Part shown: piece after piece, positions 20,910 through 32,228 of the stretch
Layout: every line of letters begins with the position of its first letter
Numbering within the stretch: position 1 is the first letter of the stretch
NCBI GenBank assembly: GCA_905221605.1
Contig: CAJNDS010000245.1
Span: 1-62,000, forward strand
Source of the DNA: Symbiodinium natans
Taxonomy: Eukaryota > Sar > Dinophyceae > Suessiales > Symbiodiniaceae
Direction of reading: 5' to 3'
DNA length: 62,000 nt
Notes under the pieces: generated by a model
Told to the model about the DNA's origin: nothing
The model's database searches: none
Seen by the model: the letters and a program-made list of their open reading frames with translations, nothing else
Position numbers and translations under genes: made by a program

Positions 20910-22112
20910 CCCTGAAACCTAAAGGCCCTATAGACCCTACATACAGACCAAGGCGCCTTTCACCAGAGTAGCTGAGTGAGGTTTTGTGAGACCATGATCC
21001 TCTATAGAACTGAAAGTGTACATTTTTTTGGGGCCTATGAACTCAGCAACTAACTCACTCAGTTGGATTTCAATGGGGAGGGAGGGGAGAGAGGGGGCCC
21101 GGATCACTCCCTACTACTAATGGCTTAAGAACCCCGAACAAACAAAAACAAATACTCCTTACTAAGGGTAGTACAGGGCTTATTATTTTAATACTATTCC
21201 TTACTAAGGGTAATATAGGAATCATTATTGCTTTATTCTTGTGGGGTTCTTTAGCAAAGAGTAGCTTAGGGCTTAGAATCATCCTTTGGAACGTCCGTTT
21301 GGGGCTTCGGTGCTTAAGATTTACACGCTAGGCTTGATAGTCTGGGTTTGAGTTCTATATATATATATATATGCACACATATATATATACTTTTTAAAGA
21401 CACAGTTGATGTTTTGGGGTGTAGGGCGTAAGCTCAGAAGGCTTCTCTTCGCCTCTTACCGGCCCTGCAGCCGGGTGCCTTCATTCAGGCCGAAGCCGTC
21501 AGAGGAGCGTTCTGAAAGGGTAGACTGTGTTCTCCAGGACTTATTCAGAGTCGTGCTTCCGAAGTTGCAGGTTTAGGGGGCATACTCTGCCGGACTATGC
21601 CATCCAACCGGAACTTCTGCCGGATTCCTGCAATCTCCCAGCCTAGGACTCGAGAGAAGCATCTGCACATGGCTTTCGCGGTAAGCTGCTAGACTGTACG
21701 TCAGATCCTTCCAGAAAGCCTACATTAAATCCCGGTTCGGATGCAATCTGAGGAGAAAGAACACCCATGTTATGAAGCCCTAGTAGGGATGAAGATGAAA
21801 GCCTCGACCGAGTACTGCTGCAACGAGGGGCCGATCGAATGGACGGCTAGGTGGCTCAGCTCGTTGCTTCGTTGTTTGCCGTTTTGCTCTATACCTTCCA
21901 GCTTCACCGCAACATTCAGATCATTTTTGTTCGACGGTGTAGCCAGTCGTGGCCAAAAGAAGGCCAAGCCTCATATCCGCCGCCCGGAATTCTAAGCAGT
22001 TGAACCAGCAACCCATGATACGGCCCCAAGCCAGGCGTGGCTCGCAGCGCGGCTGGTACTGACGTCCTGGTGAGAGAGGAGGAAACATCTTTCGAAAGGA
22101 CCGGGGACATGT
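20910..22112. other. Non-coding with small direct and inverted repeats
   Basis: Contains CTGAGTGAG near 20971 and CTCACTCAG near 21053 (inverted), and a direct repeat starting TCCTTACTAAGGGTA at 21155 and 21198. TA-rich simple sequence lies at 21355-21390. Overlapping open frames on both strands at 21741-21995 show no recognised domain. Confidence 0.4.
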
Positions 22113-22212
22113 GGGGGTTTCCGAAAATAGGGGCACCCTTGTTGGGGAGTCCTATAACAAGGGTAATAGTATTTGGGGGTTATAAGGGGTACCCCTATCT
22201 TGGCAAATGCCC
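22113..22212. mobile_element. MITE-like family B copy with ATGT duplication
   Basis: Left GGGGGTTTCCGAAAATAGGG, right GGGGTACCCCTATCTTGGCA followed by AATGCCC; the arms pair with a few mismatches. ATGT lies at 22109-22112 and 22213-22216, suggesting a 4-bp target duplication. Confidence 0.7.
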
Positions 22213-22596
22213 ATGTAGGCTCCAAGACTTGGGCCTTTGAGACTTAAGCAGTGCTCCAGGGTGGTTACAGTTACAGGTTGCAGGTGGCCGAGTTACACGC
22301 TGCACCCCGAGCCCTGAACCTTGATCTTCACTGCCTGTACCAGAAAGGGCATCCCAGATTGCCAAGTGGCGACTCGACCGCTTGAGGAGAATATGTCCGA
22401 ACTGTTAACTTGGGAATAGGTCGATTTGTTTGTTTTCTTTTTTTCAAGTCTAGTCTAGTTGCGACCAAGCAGCTCCACTATTTTCAAGAAGGGGTTTCTA
22501 AAGCATCGCCGGACGCAGGAGAGAGGTGCAAGCTCCTGCATCCACGACACTAGGATTTCATGACGAAGGTCCCCGGCTGCCAGTTGGTTGATGAGG

Positions 22597-22705
22597 GTAC
22601 CCTAAACCCTAAACCCTAAACCCTAAACCCTACACCCTACACCCTACACCCTAAACTCTACACCCTAAAGCCTAAGCTCTACACCCTAAACCCTAAACCC
22701 TGAGC
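22597..22705 (-). repeat. CCCTAAA tract with CCCTACA variants
   Basis: CCCTAAA units mixed with CCCTACA and TCTACAC variants. It precedes a non-repetitive island (22706-22885, with two C homopolymers at about 22824-22873), which is followed by TTTAGGG units at 22890-22921. Confidence 0.9.
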
Positions 22706-23107
22706 CGCTGATCTATGTGCACAGCCCAAGCCCGGTGGTGGCAGACTTCGGGTTTTGTTCACCACCGGAGGCCAGAAGGACGAGTTCAAGTGGAACTTGC
22801 TCGTGCCGCGCGGCACAAATTTGCCCCCCCCCCCCCCCCCCTTCAAATTTGCCCCGCCCCCCCCCCCCCCCTTCCATGCAGATGTGGGTGTTTAGGGTTT
22901 AGGGTTTAGGGTTTAGGGTTTAAGGGGGGGTGTTTTCTTGGTGCTTGCAAAGCCGAAAAACGGATAAGCGGCAGCGGTCCAGTGCGAGACTTTTTGGGGC
23001 TTTCATCAGGGCCTCCCCCTCAAACCAGCACCACATTCCCATATCCCAAACGCCCCCACATCCTAAACCCTAAGCCCTAAACCCTCCAAAGTCCCCAAAC
23101 ACCGAAG

Positions 23108-23191
23108 CCGAACGCCTTCCGAAGCGCAAGGTTCGCACTTTTCCTGGCCTACGCGCTGTGCGATTTGGACAAGGCACTTTGCCAATTTCAG
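23108..23191 (+). CDS. PPR-like exon (partial)
   Basis: Reads PNAFRSARFALFLAYALCDL and continues DKALCQFQ, compatible with a diverged PPR motif (hydrophobic helix A, then D-K-A-L helix B). It ends exactly at CAG followed by GTGAAC, a canonical GT donor. Upstream are CCCTAAA-type words (23058-23092); TTTAGGG-type words follow from about 23226. The acceptor may be the AG at 23106-23107. One of the better exon candidates among the telomere-bracketed islands, but a single short frame. Confidence 0.45.
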
Positions 23192-24216
23192 GTGAACAGT
23201 TGTTGGGTTTACGGTCAGGGCTCAGGGTTTAGGGTTTAGGTTTTAGGGTGTGGGGTTTTAGGGTGTGGGGTTTAGAATATGCAGACTCGGGGCTAAGGAC
23301 GGGTGGATGGTGCTGAGAGCTCCCGGGCCTGACGCTGGGGTAACTAAGCCTAAGCCAAAGCCAAAGGTTCAGGGGCTTATAGGACTTATAGGGCTTAGGG
23401 ATTTTATGGTTCAGGGCATTAGGGGGGTGGGGGGGGGGGGGGGGGGAGGTGGGGCCCCTTCAGCTGAGCTTGGACATGTCTTCTGCCACGGCAGCGATGG
23501 AAGTGCCCTGAACATGGGTTCAGGCTTAGGCTTAGGTGTTCAGGTTTGAGGGAACTACAAGGCCATTCAGAAAGCAATGTGAACCTTTTCCCCTAGAAAG
23601 GTCAGTTGGTAAGTAGTTAGGCTCCTCCCTTGCTTTGCTCTCTCTCCCCACTTTAGGCTCCTCCCTTGTTTTGTTTTTGGCTACTAGGCAATCTACTCTA
23701 ACCCCTAAGCCCCAAGCCTTTGAAGCCCTAAACCCTAAACCCTCTAAGCCCTCAACCCTAAACCCTAAACCCTACTTGCAAACCAGACGCAGGTGAACTT
23801 GTCGGTTGCCATCCTGCCGATTCAGGATCGCTTCGGTCTTTCCGAGGCGCCCGCACGTTGACGAACCCCTTCATTTTCATCATGCATCGTGCGTCTTCCC
23901 CTAGGTGCTCATGTACCGATACAGTATATGCTTGGGCCTCAAATGTCATATAGTACGTAGCTTTAAGGCCCATGTGTATACTGTATACTCTATAGGTGCA
24001 TGGACCCTTGGGGCTTTGGCTTCTGTCAAGTCTGTCCGATGCTGTCCCAGTCATGACAAACGTTCTTGTTCCAGGGCCGTGTGGGACCCTGCTGGCATCC
24101 TGCAAGGGGTGTTTGTGGGAGGCCTTTTAAAAGGGTCTCAAAACCTAAGCCGGTAATGTTGCACCCGCAATATTCTAGGGGGCCGCTATTATGAAAAGTG
24201 GGTCTGGACCCTTTGT

Positions 24217-24870
24217 TTTGGAGGTCCGCTATAATGAAAAGTTTTCGGGCCGTGACTGTTTTTTTGAGGGTTTCAGGAAGGCATAAGCTTTTCGAGAAGG
24301 AGAGATACTTGAAGCCTGAAGCCTCGACCTGTCCAGGATCTCCGACAATCTTCTTTTTTCAGGGCGCCTTTTCTTTATAAATTCCTTGCTTAAAACTAGA
24401 TGATTCCATAGGCGAATCATATCCGGAAAGGGGGTACCTTACGGAGGCCTCCGGACACATGTTAATACCTTTGTTTGGGGGCCCGCTATAATGCAAGTCT
24501 CCCGGGGCCAGGGGCTCAGTCCTTCGGTTTTCAGGAAGGCATAAGCTTTCTCGAGAAGGAGGGATACTTGAAGCCTGAAGCCTCGGCCTGTCCAGGATCT
24601 CCGACAATCTTCTTTTTTCAGGGCGCATTTTCTTTATAAATTCCTTACTTAAAACTAGATGATTCCATAGGCGAATCATATCCGGAAAGGGGGTACCTTA
24701 CGGAGGCCTCCGGACACACTTTAATACCTTTGTTTGGGGGCCCGCTATAATGCAAGTCTCCCGGGGCCCGGGGCTCAGTCCTTCGGTTTTCAGGAAGGCA
24801 TAAGTTTTTGGAGAAGAAGGGATACTTGAAGCCTGAAGCCTCGACCTTTCCAGCGTCGGGGGGTAGCTTA
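24217..24870. repeat. Tandem repeat, unit 258-259 bp, about 2.5 copies
   Basis: GGAAGGCATAAG recurs at 24276, 24534 and 24793. Units share GGGGGCCCGCTATAATG, TACTTGAAGCCTGAAGCCTC, TTCTTTATAAATTCCTT and CCGGAAAGGGGGTACCTTAC. Open frames on - inside copies 1 and 2 repeat the same peptide because the repeat is copied; there is no independent sign of coding. Confidence 0.9.
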
Positions 24871-25892
24871 GGGAGGCCTCCGGGCTCCGGACCCCTCCCC
24901 TGCCTGACTGTTTGGGGTCTTTTTTTATTCAGGGTCGCGACTGTTTGGGGGGGGGGGGGGGGGAGGAAGCAGGTCCAACATTAAGCTCCAAACCCAAGAC
25001 CCGAAACCTTTACCTGAGGGCCCAACGCCGAGGCTGATGTGGGTACCGCTTCCAGCTCCTTCTTCTGGGGCAGCCCGCGCAGCAAAAAGACCAGGTGAAG
25101 GTGGGGTGGTGCAGGGTAGGGGAATGCACGGAGTTCAGAGTTTGGGATTTGAGTTTAGGAGGTGACTCAGGTCAGGGGTTGAGGGTCCGAAGCGTTCAAA
25201 GTCTAGGAAAGCATTCCAAGACAGTCAACCCAATACTTTAAACTCATACACACCTCCCTGAGACTAGTGTATAAGAATTCCATATCTGCATAATGTACAT
25301 TGGTCTTCTCTCTCTCGCTCTCTTTCTGTCTTGTGTGCTTGTCATTGTTGCCCAGCCGGAGCCCTAGATCCCAAGTGTTGCCAGCTACCGCTCTTCCGTG
25401 ACCCAGACACATGGCACTGTTTCATGCTTGGACATTGCCGGGGGATGGAAGTTAGATTTGTGCAGCTGCTGTACCACGCTAGAGATAGTCAATCCATGCA
25501 ACAACGAGCAAAGGATACATGCTGACGCAGCTCCCCGGAGCAATGCTGATTCAGCAGCTGCGACTTAGCTGGCAACCATTGACGTGTATTTCTGGGTCTG
25601 TTGCGGCCTGCCCTCAACGAATCTGACGGCTCATTCACACGCTACCTCTTCGACCCTGCACCCTCGCGAGACTCTCATTTGAGTAAGGAGAGGGGCCGTC
25701 GGAGGGAACAAATATGGAATGTGGCCTGTGAACCTAGCAAGATTCAGAGCGACGAACTAGTATCCAGCAAAATGGTAGAAACCCGTTGTGCGCCCTCAGC
25801 CTTCTGGCCCGCACCCCAAGTCAAGCATGAAGAAGAACGCTGCTTCTGAATCCCTGGCTTCAGCAGTCAGCAGCTTTCAGGAAGCTCTTTGA
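24871..25892. other. Non-coding, no feature recognised
   Basis: A G homopolymer lies at 24948-24963. Opposite-strand frames overlap at 25203-25525 and a + frame runs 25601-25849, none with a recognised motif. Confidence 0.35.
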
Positions 25893-25895
25893 AGC

Positions 25896-26003
25896 TAAAC
25901 CCTAAACCCTAAACCCTAAACCCTAAACCCTAAACCCTAAACCCTAAACCCTAAACCCTAAACCCTAAACCCTAAACCCTAAACCCTAAACCCTAAACCC
26001 TAA
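25896..26003 (-). repeat. Interstitial telomere repeat CCCTAAA, about 15 units
   Basis: Perfect CCCTAAA units on +. No TTTAGGG partner lies immediately upstream, so this is a second exception to the paired arrangement. Confidence 0.95.
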
Positions 26004-26150
26004 TCAACCCCAAAACCCTAATCCCAAGGCAAGGGCTTGCATGCTGCATGTGTCGGCTGCTATCAAGTCAAGGGCGAGGCACGAAGCCAGGCATCCCAAG
26101 CTCAATCCCGAGGCCCTGGGCGCAGCACCTTGTTCCCTAAACCCTACTGT

Positions 26151-26217
26151 GGGGGTCGGAAGAATTACTAATAGCAATCCCTTATGGTCCCTGTGTAACT
26201 ATACTGTAATAGCCCCC
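26151..26217. mobile_element. Short repeat family C, copy 1
   Basis: GGGGGTCGGAAGAATTAC at the left and TGTGTAACTATACTGTAATA followed by GCCCCCAAAACCC at the right. The same words in the same order occur at 29761-29812. Only two copies were seen and no clear inverted repeat or target duplication, so the class is uncertain. Confidence 0.45.
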
Positions 26218-26440
26218 AAAACCCTGTTCCAGTGATTCAGGCCCCCATAGTTCTTGCGTCAGTAGAAGCTGGATCCCAGACCTGGTGGAGCTGCCACTGT
26301 GCTGGGCCTCGGCGTGTTCATCCAGAGCGTGGGCACAACCTGCACCATGGTGGCTGTATGAATGGACCCCAAATCTTCGAGAGCTCTTGTTAAGAAGTGG
26401 TGTCGGCTTGAATCTGGGCCTTGGTGCTGGTTTTGATTTG

Positions 26441-26478
<38 letters not shown>
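26441..26478. repeat. ATC trinucleotide microsatellite
   Basis: About twelve ATC units, giving Ile on + and Met on - in translation. Confidence 0.95.
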
Positions 26479-27159
26479 GACATGTGAGGTCTTGGTGTTT
26501 TAGATGCACACGGGGCCTTCAGGACTTCGAATCCCAACCAACCAAGCCCTTTGAATCCTTCACCCTCATCCATTGTGAACTAGACTATTCCCTCAATCCC
26601 AACCCGCAACCTTTATAAGCCTTTCTCTGAGTAGGAATGAGGGAATTAGATGCCTTACATAATCCCTGAAAGGGGTTTCAATCCTTTAAAGGGGTTTCAT
26701 AGGGCTGTTGAAGGTACTCAGTTGCCTACGAAGAGCCAGTATAGGTTAACGAAGCTGAGGCACCGCGGCATTAGAATACGTCACCGACTCCCAGGCTGGC
26801 GCGGAAAATCAGCAGCTGGGGCTTATACGGGGTTTATGTGGGGTTTGTATCGGGCTCATATAGGGGTTGACATAGAGTTTTGTTATGGGGTTAATATAGG
26901 GTTCATAAATATATGTATGTATATATATATATATGTAGGGTTTCTATAGAGTTTGTGTAGGGTGTATATGGGGTTTATATAGGGTTTGTATGGGGTTTAC
27001 TTCGTAGGGTCTTATCGAGTCTTCTAGGGCTTATAGGAGCTTATGGGCTTACAGGATATTATAGGGTGCCACAGGGCTTGCAGGGTTTTTTTGGGGTTTA
27101 AGGATCCCTAAACCGTAAACCCTAAACCCTAAACCCTAAACCGGTTCTTCCTTGGGCAG

Positions 27160-27215
27160 GTGGCCTTGGCAGTCCTTTGCGCCTCCCGTGCCCTGGTCGG
27201 CCTTGGGGAAGGCCC
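27160..27215 (+). CDS. Exon-like island (unknown product)
   Basis: CTTGGGCAG followed by GTGGCC is a good acceptor. The 56-bp island reads VALAVLCASRALVGLGEG in one frame, and TTAGGGTTTAGGG follows at once. CCCTAAA repeats (27110-27143) lie immediately upstream. The flanks are the main reason to call this an exon; no domain is recognisable. Confidence 0.3.
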
Positions 27216-27246
27216 TTAGGGTTTAGGGTTTAGGTTTTAGGATTTA

Positions 27247-27332
27247 GGGGTACCCTTATTGGGGTCCTTATGTTATCGGGATACTACGATTATGCGGATC
27301 TATATGAGGGTTCCCCGGTTTCGTAAGCCCCC
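27247..27332. mobile_element. MITE-like family B copy (left end merged with telomere-type repeat)
   Basis: GGGGTACCCTTATTGGGGTC at the left and TTCCCCGGTTTCGTAAGCCC followed by CC at the right match the inner part of family B. The outer left arm is absent, replaced by TTTAGGG-type sequence. Confidence 0.5.
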
Positions 27333-28007
27333 ATTCGAGACGAGTTCCTTGGTTGGGAAATCGGCTTGAGGGATTTAGGGTTTAGGGTTGCAGCTTGTGT
27401 TAATGGATTTCGCGTTTGGGGTGTATAGGGTCACAGTCCAGCAGTTTGGGTTTGGGTTGACCTGGATGAAATTCAGCCCTGTACCATACAACGGGTGTAA
27501 ATACATGCCCAGAAAACAGTTTGGGCACAGGTCCCGCTTCAGGGCAGTCCTAGGTAGGTGTGAGAAGGTCTGAGTTCCTCCGTGTATTCCGTGAGCAGTT
27601 TCAGATTTAGGGTTTTGGGTTTTGGGTTGGCGAGAGAGCACTTCAAGGTCTGCACTGCCAACTACTTCCTGTACAGAGCTGAACATGCAGAACACATTGG
27701 TGTGCCATGTTTGTTCATAGCTGCTGGCTGTATACTGTATTCACTTGTTCACTCACTCACCTCCCTCACTCACACCCTGAGCTCCGGTTCAGTACAAACT
27801 GACTTCGCGGCCGCTATTTCATTGACTCCTTCAGTGATTTAGTTCATTCCTTAATTAATTGTTCAAATTTCGCTCTGGCTCCAAATTTCTTCCGCCTGTT
27901 AACTTGCTGATTCATCAGTAGTACTTCATTAGCGGCTACTGCACAGTCCGTGGGAGTATCGCCGACCTTTCAATTCTGTTGTTTTTGTTTTTGTTCTTCT
28001 GTGTCTT

Positions 28008-28035
28008 TCTCTGTATCTCTCTCCCTCTCTCTCTC

Positions 28036-28089
<54 letters not shown>

Positions 28090-28092
28090 TCC
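28008..28092. repeat. CT dinucleotide microsatellite
   Basis: CTCTCT runs with CTGT and CTTT interruptions. The Ser/Leu-rich + frame and Arg/Glu-rich - frame are composition artefacts. Confidence 0.95.
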
Positions 28093-28863
28093 ACCTCATT
28101 GGCTGGTGTCTCCCGCAATCCGCTCAACTCCGAAAAGCAAAGTCTCAAGCCTGCAAGAGAATTGCCCCTATGACCCTATGACATATGAGTCCTGTAATCC
28201 AAGCAGAACCCCCCCGCCCCCCCCCCCAAAACCCGAAAGCCGTGAAGGCCTCGGCGTCCCTGCCATTGGCGCTTCCCTCGGTCAGCTCCCGAATGACCGG
28301 CGCTCCTCCGGGACCAGCGTGGCGGCTGGGAGGCGTTTTTTTTATGAGTGCGTTTGTGTGTTTATTCTGACGATGCCCAGCAGTACCCTTAATCCTTCTT
28401 GGTAAGGTTAGGATCCCTGATCCCTTTAAGCAAAGAGCGGCCCCTCTTGTTATTCGTTGGTTCCTAGCCATGTTTCAAGACCCAGAGCTTAGGGGGCTTC
28501 TAAGATTGTGCTCTTGTTTGGATTGGAAAGGAGTGGGACGTATGGGTTGAAGGGTTTTAACAACCTGCGGTGTTTGGGAGCGCAAGTATTGACTTCTTTG
28601 AGCCGGGTGGTTGCAAGCTGAGGGGCTAGGAAGGAGTAGATATTGGATCCTGTACTGCGTCCATGGCCCTGCATTTAAGCCTTTTTATGTGGGCCAGGTA
28701 GTACTGGGCTACAGGGCTCAAGACCGACAAGGATCCGGAAGTTAAGCCCCCTTTCGCCCCTGTGGAAAGCTAAGGTGTATTCTGGATCCACGACAGGCGG
28801 GGTGACTGCTGAGTTGAAACTAGAACTCTGCCTTTCTACTGACTTATAGTACGAATTCAACAT

Positions 28864-29010
28864 GGGGGGGGGGGCTTACGAAAACAAGGGACCCCCCAAT
28901 GTCGACCCCTAATGTCGGAAGCCCCCATATATTGGGATGTACCACCTTCTACTAACGATCCTTAATAGGGATTATCGTACCCCCGATTATAATCCCTATC
29001 AAGGGCTGCT
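28864..29010. mobile_element. Adjacent family B and family A MITE-like copies
   Basis: 28864-28927: G run, CTTACGAAAACAAGGGACC and the partner TAATGTCGGAAGCCCCC (family B, shortened). Four bases later, TTGGGATGTACCACCTTCTA at 28932 starts a family A copy whose inner arms (CCTTAATAGGGATTA and TAATCCCTATCAAGG) pair but whose right end is degenerate. Confidence 0.5.
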
Positions 29011-29760
29011 AATGCATCTTGCTAAGAAGCATGCAGGACGGCTTATAGGTTTTGGGTGGTCCAAGGCCAAGGCACAGGGCTCTGAGCTTGTAGGGGTTGG
29101 AGAGTTAGTTGGGGTTCAAGGGGACGGGTTTAGGGTTTAGGCCCGGTTTCGGGGCGCTTCTGCTGGACAACCCCACGGAGCACTGCCGTCTCCAAACCAC
29201 CCTCGCCCAAGCTACGTACCCCCTACCCAAAAAGGGGGTTCACGACGACAGGGGAGCCCCCAATATATGCGCCCGTGTCTCCGCGTAGTCGACCCCCCCC
29301 CCCCCCCCCCCGCCCCCCCTGTCAACCCCAAAAACACCACGGACCACCGGGAAGGAGAGAAACCCTCAACCTAAACCCCAAACCCTGAACCCTAAGCTCT
29401 AAAACCTCAACCCACCAATGAACCACAGGGGGGAGAAGGGTAAACCCGAAACCTGAACCGCTTTAACCCTGACCCGGAAGCCCAGCACGAACCACAGGGA
29501 GGAGAGGGGAAACCATAAACCTACCATTACCCCAAGCCTTGAACCCTAAACTCTAAACCTACCGTGAACCAATTGACCAAGGGGGTCAGAGTGAAAGTCC
29601 TGAACTCTGCAGCCTAACCCTAAACCCTAAACCCATGAGCCAGAGACCATGAACCGGGGGGGGGGGCACCCAAAACCCACCATGAACCACGGGGGGGGGG
29701 GGGGGGGTTTTGCAAGCCTCAGGAACGAAGCCCAAGCAATACGCCCAAACACCCTCCTAT

Positions 29761-29812
29761 AGGGGTCGGAAGAATTACCTGTGTAAGTATACCAGAATAA
29801 CCCTCCAAAACC
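29761..29812. mobile_element. Short repeat family C, copy 2
   Basis: AGGGGTCGGAAGAATTACCT followed by GTGTAAGTATACCAGAATAA and CCCTCCAAAACCC. It matches copy 1 at 26151 apart from an internal deletion of about 15 bp. Confidence 0.45.
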
Positions 29813-30464
29813 CGAGGCCCCTATATTACGCCCCAAGCACAACCATTGGGCCTGGCCCCAGGCGTGGGCTTAGGTTTGCTGGCATGCCCCTTCCTGATCC
29901 AGCCACGTGGAGAGCACAAAGCGTAGCATTGGAGGGTGGAGGGCTTTGGTGGAATGGTTGGCTTCAGGGTTTAGGGGCAGCTTCAGGGGGGTTGGAGGTC
30001 GATATGGAGTTCTTTTTTGAAGAGCTTTTGAAGCCGCCTGTCCATGTCCACCTCCTGAAATCGTCATCGCAACTCGCACAATGAGTTAGATATCTTTCTG
30101 AGGCCCAGGATTTTCGATTGCTTTTAGCATTTTGGTTTTCTTGCTTTGCAAGGGTTGATCAGTCAGAGCCCCTGCCAAGAGAGCAGAGCTGGAAGTCTTC
30201 GAGCATGATCGTGCACTGAATGACAGTCAGCTGAGTCTTCCAAGGGAGGCCTGATGAAGGCTCAGGGGTATCGGACCCGAATTCTTGGAGCTATAGCAGG
30301 AACTTGTCTAAACCCACCGAAACCGCCCAAAACCCTGAAATCCCCAAGCACGCCCAAGACCCCAAACCCCCCTTCAAGCCCTAAACCCTAAACCCTAAAC
30401 CCCCCAAAACCCTGAAACCCTGAAACCCCTAAGCACCCCGAATCCAACCCAAACCAGCCTGCAG
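29813..30464. other. Non-coding; possible terminal exon at about 29997
   Basis: The frame ending VDMEFFFEELLKPPVHVHLL at about 29997-30082 stops with TGA and looks protein-like, but it has no recognised motif and no clear acceptor. CCCTAAA-type words lie at 30378-30400. Confidence 0.3.
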
Positions 30465-30540
30465 GCACTTTGGTTGGCCATTCGTTTTCTGGGCGTTTGC
30501 CAGCGCGGGAGTCTTGAAGCACGTTGGAGTAGGCTACATA
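30465..30540 (+). CDS. PPR-like exon-like island
   Basis: CCTGCAG followed by GCACTT gives a good acceptor at 30463-30464. The frame reads ALWLAIRFLGVCQRGSLEAR and continues WSRLH, resembling the A-C-x-R-G...W centre of a PPR. TAGGGTTTAGGG follows immediately, and CCCTAAA-type words precede it by about 70 bp. Confidence 0.35.
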
Positions 30541-31059
30541 GGGTTTAGGGCTATAGGGCTGATGAGGCTGATAGCTTTGTGGAGGGTTTGCAGAGCTTGG
30601 CTTTTCAGAAAGTTTGGGCCTAAGGGGGCGGAAATGGTGTGTGGTGGATAGAGCTCGCGCAGGGTTGAGTTCTGGGGCTCCCTCACACCCTCCAGCTCTG
30701 TCTCCTCCTCGCTATTCTACCCTTCCACATTCATTGGGGGTTAAGCTCCCTTACGCATGGCCGGCATTCAAAAAGGATAGCTTCTCTTGCTTACTAGCTT
30801 GCTGGGCAACCTAGCTGAGAACCTTCGAGGACTCGTTTGGACCGGCTGGTGGGCCTTCATCTGTGCAGACCAGCAGGAGAGCGAAGACAAGACAACGGAA
30901 GGCTGACTGGAGGGATGTTGGCGTAGTGATGGTTATCTGATGGTTGAGATTGTAGTTTTTTCGTTTCCGGCTCTGCGCGTGAGCTTGTGCTGGTTGACAG
31001 TCCTTTCTTGTTTGCCTTTAGGTGTTTCCAGGGGTGGGGAGGTGAGGGCATGAAGGTGT

Positions 31060-31100
31060 GTGTGTGTGTGTGTTCTTTATTTTTTGCCCCCCCCCCCCCT
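31060..31100. repeat. TG run and C homopolymer
   Basis: Short TG microsatellite (31055-31072) and a C run (31086-31099). The surrounding stretch to 31560 has overlapping frames on both strands and no recognised gene. Confidence 0.8.
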
Positions 31101-31567
31101 CCCTCTTCCCTCTTCTGGCCCAGACCCTCATTCTGGGCTTGAAAACCTGGGTCTGGGCCAGAACAAGATGCAGCCTTTGCGGGCCGGGCAACGCGGTAGC
31201 CCCTTCTCAGTCTTTCTCATCTTGAGTGGTTCGCGGGTGGGGTGGGGAAACTTCCGGACCCCCATTCTGGGGTTGGAAACCTGGATGAGGGCTTCGCAAG
31301 CAACCAGTCAGGCAGCTTCCCCGCTTCCCCCCCACCCCACCCCCCCCCCACCCCGAGAACGAACGCAAGCAGAACGAAGACGAGCAGAGAGATACGAGCA
31401 GAGAGAGAACGAATACGGGTAGTTGGTTCTAGGGTGGGTTGGGGATTGGCTCGAACTGGAATGGTTCGAGGGTGGGGTGGGGGAAAACAAAACATGAGGT
31501 TAACAAATTAGTTTTTTTGTCAATCCGGACCAACACTTTTGGTTCTACCTTCGGTCTGGGGAAAGCC

Positions 31568-32180
31568 ACGAAGGGAGGGGACATACGACAAACCCTAAGA
31601 GCGCGAAGGGAAGGGACATGCGACGAATCTGTAGACCTTTCATCAAACCATACGAGCACGAAGGGAGGGGACATACGACAAACCCTACGAGCACGAAGGG
31701 AGGCATACGACAAACCCTAAGAGCACGAAGGAAGAGGGCGTACGACAAACCTGTAGACCTCTCGTCAAACCCTACGAGCACGAAGGGAGGGGACATACGA
31801 CAGACCTCTAAAATAAACCCGTACATTTCTCAATGTTTTGGGATTCTCTGCAAGCAGAAGAAAAGGGACATACGACAAAGCCGACGAGCACGAAGGGAGG
31901 GGACATACGACAAACCTTTGAAAATAAAACCTCAGTTTCTTAATTCTTGGGATTCTCTGCAAGCAGACAAAGAGGGACATACGACAAAGCCGACGAGCAC
32001 GAAGGGAGGCGACATACGACAAAATCTAAGAGCACGAAGGGAGGGGACGTACGACGAACCTGTAGACCTCTCATCAAACCCTACGAGCATGAAGGGAGGG
32101 ACATACGACAAACCCTACGAGCACGAAGAGAGGGGACATACGACGAACCTCTAGGCCTCTCATCAAACCCTACGAGCAGG
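31568..32180. repeat. 36-bp-type tandem array (GAGCACGAAGGGAGGGGACA)
   Basis: About fifteen copies of a unit containing ACGAGCACGAAGGGAGGGGA, CATACGACAAACC and variants, with longer units carrying TCTAAAATAAACC and GGGATTCTCTGCAAGCAG. One + frame (31618-32154) stays open with repeated 'YEHEGRG' and 'TTNPTSTKGG' peptides, and - frames are open too. The composition argues for a satellite and not a protein gene. Confidence 0.85.
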
Positions 32181-32228
32181 AGCCAACATGAGGCGAGGTC
32201 ACCGGGGCACTAATTGTAAAGCAACCAT

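Noticed and set aside
21741-21995. 84-codon frame on + with an overlapping - frame
   Set aside because: No domain, no flanking gene structure, and the opposite strand is also open.
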